A stretch of DNA of 64,000 bases from Sclerurus mexicanus (GCA_013396755.1 VWZF01001862.1:62001-126000), one strand, 5' to 3'. Counted from the first letter of the stretch, positions 11,886-25,690 are shown. Numbers and translations are program-made. Notes: a model not told the origin generated them from the letters alone.

Positions 11886-13680
11886 TCCTTTCACCATGGG
11901 AATGCTTTAGGCACCGCAAACTAATTATTCTGCCTCTCCCTAGCCCTCTAAAGTGCCAAGGAATGTAAAGAGAGGACAAACAAACTCATTTCAAAGCACT
12001 GCAAAAATCAAAGTTACTCTTGTCTTGGGTTTGTATGCCACAAGTTAATGGTTTCCAGGCAGTCTGAGAAACCTCCTAAATTCAAACCCCAGAAACTCAG
12101 AGTTGAAAGACATCTCAAGTTCTTGACTTCTCTTATAGCACCAGCATTAAATTGATTGCCCTTCCTGATATCCCTGTAATCCTGTCTGCTCCAGGCATGC
12201 TTGTTTGGAGCGATCAGCCTGTGAGAAGCACTTCTGCCCCATTCCTGATGGACACACAGCTCTGAGCTGCTTAAACTTACTTTGTGACCACCTTGAGCAG
12301 ATGCAACCCAGAATACATCCCAGGAATAGAACTGCTGTGTCACTCTGCCATTACAAGTCTTCCCAAAACTACTCCTTGGGGTTTTTCTGAAACAAAACTT
12401 CCAGAAGCTTTTAACCCCAGATCCTCATTGCTCATGTTTTTTAAACTGAATATTTGGAAATTCTACAAGCAGTAGGTATTACTGCTTTTTAGAGAAGAGA
12501 TTATTTAAGAAGCTGTATTGTTCGTGCACGCATACCTAGTCAGGAGGCATTTGCGTGGTGTGGGCTTTGTGTAGGGAGAAAAAGTAGATGTTAACTTAAA
12601 CTGCCAGTTACAAGGAAAAAGAATTTAGCTAAACTCATCATTTGACTGACTAGGAGCAAATTAGTAGGAGGTTAAGATGCTGCCTTTGATATTGTCTTCT
12701 AGCAAGAAAAGAACTCTGAAAAGACAGGTTTCCAACCTAAGACTTCAAACATTTGTCAGGAGCTGACATATTTCTAAACACCACTGTCAGGAGGAGGTTT
12801 TTTAATGCAAGTTCATGTAATCTGTATTATTCTGAGAGAACCAAGGGATTAATTGCATAGGAGTGAAACTCCTTGTGCTTTAGTGAGGCTGGTTCTTACA
12901 GAGAGCCCAGTTCTCCTGAGGCACCTTTCCTCACCCGGGGCAGAGCAGATTTCACCCCAGCAGCACAGTAACAGCTCAGCAACAAAATGCATAACCAGAA
13001 ACAGAGGGGGCAGAGTGGGAATTTATGCTGTGCCTTCCCCACATGGAGCAGACTAAAGCCAGTAAATGCACAGCTACCAGGATTGCATCTTTCTGGGGCC
13101 TGTGACGCACCTTCAGTGACAGGGGTAGCGTTTCTTCACAGGGATATTTTTGTCTGTCCCCAAGGAGAGATGCTCCTGGGAAAGGGAGTGTGTGTGTGGC
13201 TTATATTTTTGCTGCATATCAAGGAGGAAAAAGTGAAAAAATAGGTCTTGCTTAGGGAGCAGTGGCAAGGCTGAGAAGGGGTGCAGCAGCTGCCCTACAG
13301 TCCCTTTACACAGGTTCTATTTTCAAAAACAGTTTAAATTCACCTGTCATGCACAAAGCATCTTCAATTTGAAAAGAATCCTTCACCCTCTCAGGTCTGC
13401 GCCGGCCCTGAGCTCTGTGACACCATGAAGGTACCTGCCCTCAGGGGCTCTTGGAAGCAAGATGGGACTGCAGGTGACAAACCCACAGGGGAGGGAATGG
13501 AAAAGAGCAGGTAAAGGTGAGCATGCAAAGCAGGACCCTCTGAGAAGATACCCGTCACCATTTGTGAATGACCACCACTTATCCAGCAATATTGGAATGG
13601 GTTAATGCTACAACCATTCTCTAGTAGCTGTAGAGTTAAGACACAGACTTTGCTTATTTTCAACTAGAACAATCCATAAG

Positions 13681-13737
13681 GAGAAAAACCAAACAAATAC
13701 ACCTCTCCAAAACCAAACAAAACCCCACAAAAAAACA
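13681..13737 (+). repeat. A-rich AAACC/AACAA low-complexity run
   Basis: Degenerate repeats of ACCAAACAAA and AACCCCACAAAA type with almost no G on this strand. This is low-complexity sequence, not a defined microsatellite. Confidence 0.6.
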
Positions 13738-15540
13738 GTCCTTTGCTAAACAGAGGAAATTTTCACTCCCACTGCATATCCTATGAAGTGAATTGGGACT
13801 TACCAGGCGCCAAGGAGGAAAGCCCTGCAATGCAGTGTGTCACTGGCTGATGTTCAGTGCCTGTCTCACTGCAGCCTCCCTGCCTGAACCCACCAACAGC
13901 CACCACGATGAGCCACCAAGTTTATTTTCCAATTCCTCATTATCAGTCAAGTGAAATCTGATTGCTATGGACTCAAAAACTTTATTTAGCTAGTGGTTCC
14001 TAGTGGGCCACCCTCTTTGTTGAAATACATTGTATGGCCTGGCTAATAAGTTCTTAAAAAACCCAAGCCTAAACCAGTACCTAACAGATTTTTCCAGAAG
14101 GTGACTGACATCACCAAGCATGAATATATTTGAAGTTCAGTTTAATTTCAAGCTGAAGAAGAAGTCAAGAAACAGCCCTAAATATTTTAAGTATGCAACA
14201 GTAATTTTATTTAATACATTGCTCCCAAGTATTTCCCTTCACTCCTCAGACAAAAAAAAAAGCAGAAACCAAAATCCTCTGCTTTCTGAAAGGACAGATG
14301 GTCTCACCCCTGAATTACAACAGGGAAATATTTGAAGTCGTTCATGCCATGATTTTCCTTTCCAGGACACTGTTTTTATTTCTGTTCCTCCTTTTCCATG
14401 TCAATATTGGTCTTCCTTGAAGCCTTTTTTTGACTAGACAGTAGGGGTATTCCAGGTGTAATACTTTACAGCAATTTAATTTAATTTCAGTTCTTACGTC
14501 CCTGCCTCTAGGGTGATATGTCTTCTTTTCACTTCTCTATGTGTTAGTTTGATTTACTTTGCTTTTCTTCCCGCTATGATTTTTTTTAGCCTTTTCTCAG
14601 CCTCATCCTGTCCTCCTCTGCCAGTCTTTCCATACCCCATGCCCACTTAAAGGTGCATCTGTCTGGAGAGTGCAGATGGACCAGTTCTCACCTGGCCCAT
14701 ATGACCAGAGGCAATAGCAGCTGCTTAAATATATATATTATTAAACCAGCAATAATACATGACAGAAAATAGCCCAGATCTTGCAAGTGATCAGTGCTCA
14801 TCAAATATGTGCAAACTGAGTCTATTCAACCTGAGTAAAGTTTACATAGTAGCTCAATGAATGTCACTTACTATCACCTTTTAATTATTGCCACTAGTCA
14901 TCACCTCATTCATCACTTATTTTTCTTGCCACCAAACCTTTTCAATGTGCAGAATGCATTCACTTCAAGATACTGGTTTAAAGTGAAACAAAACCTACAA
15001 AAGCAATGTACTTTATATTCAAACAGTAGTGCCAATCACAGTGAGCTCATCTGATGTTTGTTTGAAAATTTCTGAATGTTTAGTTTTGACAAGAGACATT
15101 TCAAAGAGAAGCTGTGTTTTATTAGGCTGTACTCTTTAAGCACAAGAATAACTGCAACTTAAAAGAAACATCATTTTCACTACAAGCATTGAACTGTAAA
15201 TTGCATTTAAACTTTGAATCCAAAGTGAGAAGAAACTACGTAAGGATACATCACGGGGTAGCTTTAAAATCACTTTTTACATCTTGCATTACTTTTGTTT
15301 TAACACAACCGGAGAAATGCTGCTGTTGCCTAAAACCACATCCTACTCTGACACAACCAGTGAATGAATGTCCTCACTTTGCCTTCAATTAGCAAACACC
15401 TTCATTTACCCAACAAACTTCCATGTGGCTTCCAAGTGGCAGCTCTCCCATTGCAATGATCCTTGGCCAGGAGTTTGTACAATGGATGGCTGCTCTCAGC
15501 TGGATCTTTTGATCCCAATTATTTAAGAATAACAATACAT

Positions 15541-15567
15541 ATCACATATATATCTCTCTATATATAC
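15541..15567. repeat. interrupted TA/TC dinucleotide run
   Basis: CATATATATCTCTCTATATATAC is an imperfect, partly palindromic alternation of TA and TC units. Confidence 0.7.
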
Positions 15568-18500
15568 AGTGGTCAAAATTAAAAATTTAGTATTTCCTCC
15601 AACTGTTAGTTACTTGAAATACCATTTGTCTGTGCCTATGTCTGAACTAGCAAATAACTATGATGAGAATGAAGCCCCCGCAGACAAATTCCGGGATGTT
15701 AATGGTGAGCCCTATATCTGTGCAATAGTACATTGTGGTGTAAATACTTAATTGGCAGTCACTGGGCACATCTCTGTTGCAGATAATAAACTCCCAAGGA
15801 AATTAGGAAGGCCATCCCAATGTCTGCAGACTCCTTGGAGTGCTTAGACCATGCCACTACAAGCAATACACTTCAACACGAACCTAAGTCTAGTGTGTTT
15901 AAAATTAACTGTGGTAACGCTCTCTTTTGCTGCAGCTACATACCTGGTCTAACAGCACCAGGCACATATTGACATTCACCTGAAAAACTTCAGAAAGCAG
16001 CTTTGCACTACACTTCCCATGCAGCAGTGGTTTATTTTAGTTATTTCTCATTCTAGCAAAGAGGGAGCCTGTTTCCATCTGCTAATCCAAGAGGGCCACT
16101 GGATGCTGCACCTCAGCCCTCCAATAGATCCAAGAGTGATTCCAGAAGCATCTGCCTGGGCAGCTTGAACTAAATATGGCAATTCAGGTAAAAGAGGCCA
16201 AGACTATCCAGCTTCATGGCACAACAAACTATGAACAGAGTGGGAGGTGACCAAAGATGTGCATTGTAGCACTGTGCATGAATTGGTTTGGAAAATTCTG
16301 CAGAAATACTACTTTTTATATGCAATTAATACCCAGGGAAATATTTCTGCATCTCATAAAGAGGTACATCTACCTATTAAATTTACATGTACATAAATTT
16401 TGGTTTATATCCATCCCAGATATCATATGATCAACTTGTTACTATAATTGAAACAAAGATTAGAATCACCAAGTAATAGAAATGAAAATTAATCTTCAAG
16501 CAAGTGCTAGAAGAGCTCTAGCAATATTTGTGGTTTCTTTCTGTAGCCAACTGTGTATTTAGCAGGCATGAAGGCGATGACTGCTAGATTTCTAGCACGT
16601 AAAAGTACAAAGGCACTAAGCGACCATAATTTGAAAGCATGTAAAAGCTTTCATGAGATTTCTAATTCCAGATAGTAGACATTAAAAGCTGATGTTATTA
16701 ACCATTTTTCATTATTAAGGGTCTCTTCATCCCTGAGTGAGCAAGTAGCACTGACAGTTGTACATTACTCTCAAGTGACAACAAGCCCATCAATCTTGCA
16801 AGGCTCCAAAGAAAGAAACACCTCGGAATTGGCAGGAAATAATTCACAGCATTAAAATTAAAAAATAATTAAAAAAATAATCAAAAACCTTCCAAAGAGA
16901 AAACATAACTCAGAAATTTAACTCAAAGCACTACCACAAAACCAGACTATTTTGACAGGGCTTGGAAAGGCTGAGGGAAGAGCCACAGCCCAAGGGCCAA
17001 AATTGCAACAGGAGTAACAGGGAGACATATTCAGGAAGATTTTGGGTACCATCCTGCTGTATCTTTATGTACCTACAAATGTCTGTCGGCGTGACCCTGT
17101 TTCCAGTTCCCTCAGAAGACCATGAAATTAGTCAGGTGCTGCAGGAGAGCTTTGGGGTTGAGATTATCATCTCAGTGTCATAATTTTTAGCCTCTCTCCA
17201 TGGGTCTTTACACCTAAAATTAACCCTAATATATACTTATGTCACCTTTAGAGCCAGTCCTCTAAAGCACCAAGCATAACACGCATTTTCAGCTCTCAGA
17301 GGAGAAAGGCAATTACCCCTTCATAAAAAAAAAAGTAAATCTCCCAGAGTGTGGTGGTTTAGTGATAACCACACTGTGAGACTCAGCTACAAACCATCAG
17401 GATAGTCCCTGTGACCTGCTCTTCCCTCGGGAGTAGATCTAAGAATATACAATATGCCGACCAAGATGTGTTTATGTTCTCATGAAACACCTTGCCCAAG
17501 CACTCATCTCTCTCCTGCTACAGAAAATCCAGACAAAAGCACAATCCCTCTGGAAAAGGACAGAATTAGGGATTTCCTCCAGTGTCAAACTAAAGGATCA
17601 GCTTCTCTGAACAAAACAGGAGTGTTTTCAGGAGTTTGTTTCACAGCTTGTGATTCAGGCTTCGTGTAATTCTGATTCAAGCCTTATACCAAAACAGGTA
17701 TCCAATAGTAACTAAACAGTTCCATTTGCACAGCACATAAAAATTTCATCTGGTTCTTAAAGCCACAAGTGCCAAACTGGAAACGCGTGCAAACACCACA
17801 GAATCCCACCTCTAAGGCAGTGAAAACAGCCCTGGGATTTAGGGGGGGTCCTGTCAAGAACATCCTCCTCATTCTGCAGGGTGCAGCTAAAGCTCCTGAC
17901 AACCCCACAAGTGGGATAGTGTTCCATCACTTTTAATTTTAACATCTGTGCTCCCTTTCAGAGTGTAAAGCTGTTGTTCCCGTGTCATTTGAAATAAGCA
18001 GCTCTCAAAGGCAGCAGAGGTGTCTGCTCTACCAACACGCTTCCGTTGTTCACTCTCCTCATTTTGGGGGTGACAGTTTCTGGATTAACTGCTCCCTCTT
18101 TTTGGAATTGACCTGAGAGATATGGGAATATCAGTTCACACACATGAAGACCTCTGTGGACCTGAAATGAAAACTGTCACTGTCACCATCAGCTCCCCAA
18201 AGACTAAGCTAATAGCATTATTTCAGTCACTCTTACAGCTCCAAAGGGCAAAATTAAGGTCAGTGGTTCAAACAATCCCTAATGGGAAAGGTGGAAATCA
18301 GGCTGAAAGATCAACATAACTGAGGTTAAAAGACTGGCTTGGACACAACGCAAATGTTGGTAAATATCTGCCAGTATTTGTTTATATGTAGGTTTAATAC
18401 ATTATACATGTATCCACCATGATAGTATTCCACCCTAAAAAGCTGCATTCCTTGCAAAAAGCTTGGACATAGGATACCAAGATGAATTGTAAACTAAGCA

Positions 18501-19778
18501 GAGGATTAATCTTTTACATTGGATAATCTGAGATTAAGTGACTCTAGGAACAAGCTAAACCTGTTGTAAACCAATCTCAAAAGTATTTGTCTGTATCATT
18601 GACATCTCCTTCAGTTCTACAAAAGAAACAACCTGGTTCTGGTGACAACCAGACCTGATTTTGCAAGGTTGTTGGCTTGGGAGTAAACAAAAAGAGTTGG
18701 AAAACCTTGGGATTTTTTTTCTCCACTTTATTAAAATCGTACTTTTTAGTAATTCAGAAAACAGCTGAAGAGCCTTCCCTCTCTCAGCTCAAATTCATAC
18801 ACCCCTCTCCTTTCCCCAAATACATGGAAAAATCAGGAAAAAATCAAAAGATTGAGGACTTTTTCAAGATGACAGGAATTGCCCTGTGGGTCCCTGCCAC
18901 TTTGTGCCATCCCATCCCCTCCTCCTTCCCCAACACCTACAGCCCTACTCTGGGGACATCAGAGAGGACAAGTGTTCCTTTAAAATCAGCTTCCTGCTCA
19001 TTCACTGGGTGCCCACAGATCTAATTTTCAAGGATATGATGAACAGCTCCACATTGGCTGTTTCTCTTGCCACTGTAACTTGGCAAGACATGTCCATATC
19101 CCTTCAGTGCTCTCTCCAAACCGAGGGGCTCCAGCCCAGACCCTCCATTTGGTCCTGTCTCTGGGGTGACGCTACTGCTCGAAATAGATTTGTCATCTTT
19201 GACCCGTTATTGTCAATCTCCAAAACATGCACATAAATAATTCATCTAATCTATTTAGGTTGACATCTACCACACACTTCCCTAGTACATAAAGACTTGA
19301 TTGAGTCTTGGATTTCGGATCATCATGAAAGGGCTTTAGGAAAGAACAGCTCTTCCTTCCCTCTCTCCCACAATAGAGGCTGATTGAGGAAGAGCTGGCA
19401 GGAATTGAAAGTGTGTTTAGCACCAATCTTTTGAAGTTCTGGTAAGGACCCAAGTGGCATGAAGGGCCTTTTACTCCTTAGGATACACTGTTCTCTTGTT
19501 AGAGAACAATTAAAATAATGTGATGCATTTTACAATTCATATGGTTCTTATTATACTCACCTTTTCCAACACAACAGTAGCAACATCCTGCACTATTCTA
19601 ACATGGACATGTCTTAACGTAGCATTTTTCTACAAGTGTCAAACCCTTCACTGCAGCTCAAAGCAGACACTTTGATAAAGGGCAGTGTGATCTGGTCAGT
19701 GCAAGGCAATAATGATTCTCAAAACCACATGGCAGAAGATACAACATGCAAGATGAGCTGATGAAATAATGAACCACC

Positions 19779-19800
19779 ACTCACCTGTAAAAAAATTACT
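19779..19800 (-). other. candidate recursive splice site (acceptor directly abutting donor)
   Basis: On the minus strand a T-rich tract ending TTTTTTTACAG is immediately followed by GTGAGTGG. The acceptor AG is at 19786-19785 and the donor GT at 19784-19783. A 3' splice site directly joined to a 5' splice site is the signature of a recursive splicing (ratchet) point in very long introns. If the window lies inside a minus-strand long intron this would be a candidate. There is no transcript evidence, and the motif can arise by chance. Confidence 0.2.
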
Positions 19801-19849
19801 GCAAAATTAATAATATAAAAAATGGTAAAAATTAAAAATTGAAATCCCA

Positions 19850-20460
19850 CATTTTAGGCAGCCCAAGTTCCGATATCCTGTTGGAAGGCTGTGGCCACAC
19901 ACACCATCCATGGAGGGGAAGGGGCAAGAGCCAGTCGGGATGCCGTGTGAACCTGAGCTGCGTCACCTCCCAGCCCAGGGATCCCACTCCCTGCTCCTTC
20001 CCAGGACACAGTCAGCTGTCCAGGCTGAAACACTGACTGGTGCAAGCCTTGATACCTTTAACTGTTCACAACATCCCACACAGCCAACCTCAGCTACCCG
20101 AGATAAAATGGAAGCCAAACTGGCAATGCAGTGCACGCCAAAGGCACTGGCATTTCTGAAGAGACTCCTGCAGCAGGAAAGAAAATGCTGCCCATTCCCT
20201 CTCCTGCTCTGACAACACACCACTTGGAAACGCTGCCGAGAGGACGCAGGGAGGTCATCAGACTGGAACTGGTTACAAACGCTGCAAATGGAACACCACC
20301 AAACACGTTGTAACAGCAGAGAAAAGCGAGTGAGAACATTTCACTCTGTGATGAGGTAAAACGAGCCATTTATCTGGTGCTTGTAGTGTGACCCGCACTT
20401 TGCTTGCAGGAGCACAAGGGAAGCTGAACTGGAAAATAAAACGGAATGCTCAGTTTGGTT
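19850..20460. other. mildly GC-rich non-coding block
   Basis: GC content is clearly above the flanks, with a handful of CpGs. Overlapping short ORFs on both strands (up to 100 codons) reflect few stop codons. No domain, repeat or convincing splice pair is seen. Confidence 0.45.
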
Positions 20461-20550
20461 CTCTCCCCTCTAGCAAGTCGCTGTAGAAAGAGGAAAACTG
20501 CAAGGAGGGTGAATAAATTCTAAAATATGTTACCTGCCCTGCAGGAAATG

Positions 20551-20580
20551 CAATATCAATAATTATTGAGCTATTGATAA
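20551..20580. promoter_or_regulatory. nested palindromes with ATCAAT/ATTGAT motifs
   Basis: TCAATAATTATTGA (20556-20569) is a perfect 14-base palindrome. It overlaps an inverted repeat, TATCAATA at 20554-20561 and TATTGATA at 20572-20579. ATCAAT(A) is the core bound by Onecut/HNF6 and CUX-type factors, so the cluster could hold several such sites. A GACGTCA word, close to a cAMP-response element, follows at about 20584-20590. Binding is inferred from motifs only. Confidence 0.33.
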
Positions 20581-20699
20581 ACAGACGTCACCCCAATGAT
20601 GAATAAAATTGGATGAAGCTTTGCATACTGTACAAGTTTTGTCAAATGGGAGTGCTCAGTCTGACAATACTAAGGGAATAAAGGAGGAGTCGGGATAAA

Positions 20700-22780
20700 T
20701 GTGCTTCCTGCCTCTGCACCTGGGATCTGCGGAGCTGCTAAGGGGTAGAGGGCTGAAGTACTCTGTGCTCTGGAAAAGTCTGCTGAAGCTCTGGTGATGT
20801 CTGTCCCTTCTCTCCTAGCAAGGAGCAGGGAAACCAAGGTGAAGTCATCTCACAGTCCCTGGCAGGGCATTCAGCAACAAAATGCATCCAGGAAATAGCA
20901 GTGGGGCTGATTATACATTTATAGGGTTCAGGACCTGTCTGGGACAATTCCACATCTCTGAGTCTGAGCAGAATTTGTGGCTTAAAACAACATTCGAATC
21001 TTTTGCTGACCTATAAATATCATGTTGTTTAAAAATATTAAAATATGACTGCTGCCAGAGAACTGGTAATATTGCCTCTTGAGATTTATGGAATACTAAA
21101 ATGGCAAAAAAAAATCCCAGACAAAAAACCAAACCCCATCCATTAACAAAGAGACACAGGAGGAAATTAGTCCTGTCCTGCCAGAAACAGGACATGAGCT
21201 GGACTCCCCTGCTACCATAAGGATGACCTTCTGGTTAGAAGGTTACCTAATGCATTTAGTATATTCACTGACATACTAAGATGTATTTAAAACTCCTGTT
21301 TGCAGCCCACAATACTACAGAGTTGTTCTTTCTTCCACGTGGCCCTGAATCGCATTGTAAATTATGGTCATCCCCTCTCCCTGCTACCAAAATTAATTAT
21401 CTGATAAATAGAGTTAATACACATGGCTGCTCTGCAACAATCTGTTTGATGGATTTGTGTTTGGGGCACCGCAGCTGGCCTTGCCAAGACACAGACACCA
21501 TAAACATTTTGATTCTGTGACTCACTGCAAAGCAATCCCTGGGCGATGGGCAGGAGCAGAAGGGCTCTCCATCACTCGTGCTAGGTCTGTGGATGGACAA
21601 CCTCAAATCTCCAAACCATGGAGCAAACTGACAGTTCAGCTCCAAATGTAAAACCAGCTCCAGCAGCCAAAGTATTGCCTTCCAACATCAATATATAGCC
21701 AAACACGTGGAAAGGGAATGCATGTGTGCATCAGTGCACAGCCACTTTCCCTTGGTAATGGCCTGGCATGCAGACAGCTGCTTCCAGATGCTTTGGGGGG
21801 GAGAGGACAGAAAGAAGAATCAGCCTAACAACAAACTGAAAAATCTCTTCTTTCCCTGAGGAGTTGCCCCCCAACCTGTTACAACCTGCAGCCCTTCTCC
21901 AGGAAGCCCAAAATATAAATGCACCTCTGAAGCAGCAAACCCAGGCAGAAGAATAAGTCAAAACTCCTTCCCAGCACTGACCGTGCATGCTCTGAAGTCC
22001 GGGCACATCACAGCATCGCCTGACAGCGACTGACACTTGACAGCCCAGCAGATCCCTTATCTGCCAGGAGGAAATGAACAGTGCCCTCAATAACTTGAGG
22101 TGTCTCTTTCAGCAGATGACAGTGACAACTTAGCAGTTTGTTATGGCAAGTCTTGCAGCATCTAATTGCATTTAGACAGATAAATTGGAAGAGCATTTCC
22201 TTACTGCACTGACCAGTGTTTTTTACAGGACGCAGTTAACAACTCACTGTTTATTTGCAAATGGGTTTTGCTTCAAACAACTGGAAGGCACTCAAACCTT
22301 CTCTGAAGCAGTCAGAGCTGTGGTTTTCCCTGCAGATCTAACGGAATTAGGAAATAACAAAATGCACAGATAAGACGTTGTTTGTTGTGTAAAAGAAATA
22401 AAATTGTTCCAAGGTATTTGACTCTTCAAACTCTGAGTAACCAATACAGATCAGAAACTGTCGAATTCAAAATAACTATATAAGCCAAGGGTTAATTATT
22501 CACAATTCCTTTCAGTCAGGAGGCCAAGTTAGAGTTACCCTTCAGAAGTTTGAAGAAACAGAAGGACACAAGTGTGATAGTGCTCTGCATTTGGAGGATG
22601 GAGAACCACTGGAGACATAAAATTGCTCTTACTGCAAAAGTCAGGAACCTGACTGACATTTCTGCCATCCCCAGATCCATGGGTGACATAAACAGTATCT
22701 CCTGCATCTCAGACTTTTGACCTTTTGTCATAGATCAAACGCATTCAAGATATTTTCTTGAGAATTCAAGGGAAACTGCT
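20700..22780. other. non-coding stretch, no gene seen
   Basis: Unique sequence with overlapping short ORFs, the longest 119 codons on the minus strand at 21731-22090. None carries a recognised domain. No repeats are visible. Confidence 0.55.
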
Positions 22781-22804
22781 TTATAAAAGTGAGCCAGTGG
22801 CTGT

Positions 22805-23185
22805 CAGCCCCGCAGTCCCATGTTCACCAATAAACCATCCCCCCAGTGCCACATCCACACATTTTTGAACACTTCCAGGGATGGTGATTCCACCACTTCC
22901 CTCAGCAGTCTTTCCCAGTGCTTGAAAACCCTTTAGTGAAGAAAATTTTCCTAATATCCAATTTAAACTCCCCCTGGCACAACAGGAGGCCATTTTGTCT
23001 GGTCCTGTTACTTAGGAGAAGAGACTCAGCCTCACCTGGCTACACCCTCTTGTCAGGCAGTCATAGAGAGCATGGAGGTCCCCCCGAGCCTCCTCTTCTC
23101 CAGGATAAACACCCCCAGCTCCCTCAGCCACTCCTCATATGACCTGTGCTCTAGTCCTTTCACCAGCTTTGCTGCCCTTCTACAG
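22805..23185 (-). mobile_element. CR1 LINE, 3'-region fragment (older copy)
   Basis: The plus strand reads as the reverse complement of the CR1 3' region. Signature phrases in order are CACATTTTTGAACACTTCC, GGGATGGTGATTCCACCAC, TTTTCCTAATATCCAAT, GCCTCCTCTTCTCCAGG and CTCCCTCAGCCACTCCTCAT, with CACCAGCTTTGCTGCCCTTC at the end. The element therefore lies on the minus strand. It is dead: it keeps only about 380 bases, lacks the reverse transcriptase, and the ATTCTATG-type tail is missing at its 3' side (low coordinate). Mismatches to the consensus I remember suggest an older insertion than the copy at 27.8 kb. No target-site duplication is visible. Confidence 0.93.
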
Positions 23186-25084
23186 AAACAATCTTTTATT
23201 GTTTCCTATGAAGTTCGGGGGAAAAGCATGCACATCTGGGTTTTGGGAGTGCTGAAAGGCCACCTACAGTTGAAGTGATTGACATGAAATTTTGTGTTAT
23301 TACTTTTCTCCTCCAGTGAAAGGTAGAGGGCAAATGCCATGATGGCACCTGCATAATGCAGACACACGTAATATGTCACAGTGAATCAAAAGCCCTGAAG
23401 GAAGCCTTTTTTTCAGGGTCAAATGTGTTTGAGTATCTCTAATGTAGAACATAAGAATGTAAACAGGCACAAACTGCTAGACTTCTGAAGGGCTTTTCAT
23501 TCAGTTCTCTTTGCATTGTGGGCATCAATCCCAGAACATAAAAAATAACTAGAACAAAGGGAAAACAGCCAAACAAGAAAGAGAGCTTCAAAGGGGTGAT
23601 ATGCTTCATACTCAGCTGCAAAATACATCACTGTTGGCAGATCAATACTACCAATTTCTATCTGCACTCCCATCGCCGGACAAAGGGAACTCTTCTAACA
23701 GTTACTGTCACAAGAAACTCAAAGACACGACTGTGCAACATTCAATTCATTGCAACCTTAAAGCACAAGTGGGTGATAGCAGTCCTCACTAAGGCCTCTC
23801 CCAAGGAGGCAATGGCAGAATGACACACAAGGATTCTCAGCATTTCTGTACCTAAGTGATAGTCAAGATGACATGCTACGTGCTGCCAGCATTCAGACAC
23901 AAACCCAGTCCTTCCCTTTTGTGCAAAACCCTCCACATTCTTGCACTGTGTTTTTAACCTGGTGGGGAAGAAAACAGACTCCCCAACCTGATTAGTCACA
24001 GTTCCTCACAACCACAGTTCGGAGAAAATCGCTCTTAACTGCAAGAAGTTTGGGCACGGTGAACTGTTTAGATAGGTATTTGTAACCTCAGAACTGAAAA
24101 TCAATAGACGCAAATACTTTTACTGCTGGTGGAATTAAAAAGGTAATGGGTAATTCATAATTGGATAAATATTCAAGTTTTTATAAACAACAGCCGTAAG
24201 GGTGAAACCTTGGACACTGACCTTACACACTGGAGATGAACTGAGTGATAACCTACCAAACAGAGTTTTCAGACACGTGTCTGCACTGCGCCTGCGTGTG
24301 AGGGCAGTGCCAGGCAGCCAGTGTGACAAAATCCAGTGAGGAGCTCTTCCCAAGAAAAGCACACACGCAACCAGAGCACAAAAGCAAATACAAAATGTCG
24401 GAGTTCAACTGGTGCTCGAGAAATACCAGGCCTTTGTCCCTGAACAGTGAGACTGCTGCTTTTTGGGAGCTCATAAGGAAATACCATATGTCAAGCAGGA
24501 TTTATTACAGACTCTCTATATGATTAAGTTCCTTCTCAGCTTCAGGCAAGGAAAAATTAATTTGACTTTAAAACAAAGCAAATGTTAGTCTAATATGTGC
24601 AGGTTTTCTGCTCTTTCCTTAGAGAGCAGATCCTGTATTTGCAAGCAGCTGAGATTTCTCCTGAAACCAACAGGCACTTTGACTGATTAACCACTAAGGA
24701 TTTATTGCTTAGTGAACAAATGATGACATATTATCTAAAAGAAATGGAGCAAGTGGTGCCTGTAGAGATGTGCCTGACGGCCAAAGAGCGTAGATGAGGC
24801 TTATATTCCTGCAAAAGGGTAACTACTGTTTAAGTGGTATTGTTTACAAAGGGACACAGCAGAAAGAAAGTGTGTTTTCATTTGATTCTCCTTAATTTTT
24901 TGAGTTTTTAAAGGGCAATCAATCTTACTGTTTCAGCCCAAGCAGACACAGTTGTATTCAAATTTTGGGTAAGCAGTGCTCAAAACCAGAAATGCTTGAA
25001 AAGACACAGTGAAAATGGCCAGTTCTTAATCACTGTGAACTCGGGGAACTACCTCATTGGATTTTTGTGCTGCATTGATCATGT

Positions 25085-25170
25085 AACCCTAATTACAACC
25101 TTGATTTAAAATTTCAGTTTCTTGGTTATAGGAGCTAGCAGTTAATTATTATTTCAGTGTTAATTATCCT
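25085..25170. promoter_or_regulatory. AT-rich homeodomain/HNF1-like motif cluster
   Basis: Contains TAATTA-type words at about 25090, GTTAATTATTATTT at 25141-25154 (near the HNF1 pattern GTTAAT-N-ATTAAC) and GTTAATTATCC shortly after. Such clusters are typical of vertebrate conserved enhancers but also occur by chance in AT-rich DNA. Conservation cannot be judged here. Confidence 0.22.
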
Positions 25171-25690
25171 TAGCCTATATACATTTACTGAAGTCTTCAG
25201 GCTCTTTTCCTGTAGATCTAAAGAAACTATCTTTTTCTGAGGAGTTGATTCTCTGCTTTAGGCATACTTCGGTACCCATTTAAGATGAGAAGTTGGAGCT
25301 CAGACCTTCATATCCTTCAAAGAGGTAACCCAGCTCCTCAAGAAAGGTGAGGAGAGACCTGTTTGAAGCTCACTGTAGTTCAGTGGAGAATCACAGAGCA
25401 ATCCAAACTACCCCCAACCCTAATTAGCCCAGTTGATCCTGTCAGGACACATACTCATCTATTTTTAATACGACTTCAGAAAAAAATTGAAACACCTGCA
25501 CTTATCCTTATTACAGCAATTTTTCTAATAACAAATAATTTTAATGACAAAATTATATAATAGTCTTAACTAACAGAACACTTTTCAGATATAAAACTAT
25601 AAAGGAATGAAATGTTCTCCCCAGCATTAATGGGCTTCCTTGGACAAGTTATGTTTCAATGAAATATTAATTCTTGATCATTTGTCATTT

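Larger units (their letters stand above)
11900..19770. other. non-coding stretch, no gene seen
   Basis: Nearly 8 kb of unique sequence. It holds an A/CA-rich run at 13681-13737, short TA runs at 14729-14740 and 15541-15567, and ORFs of at most about 116 codons that overlap each other in several frames. Nothing matches a known protein, RNA gene or repeat family. Confidence 0.6.

Noticed and set aside
23262..23280. CTACAGTTGAAGTGATT resembling a Tc1-type inverted-repeat end
   Set aside because: No matching inverted end or element body nearby; a short coincidence.
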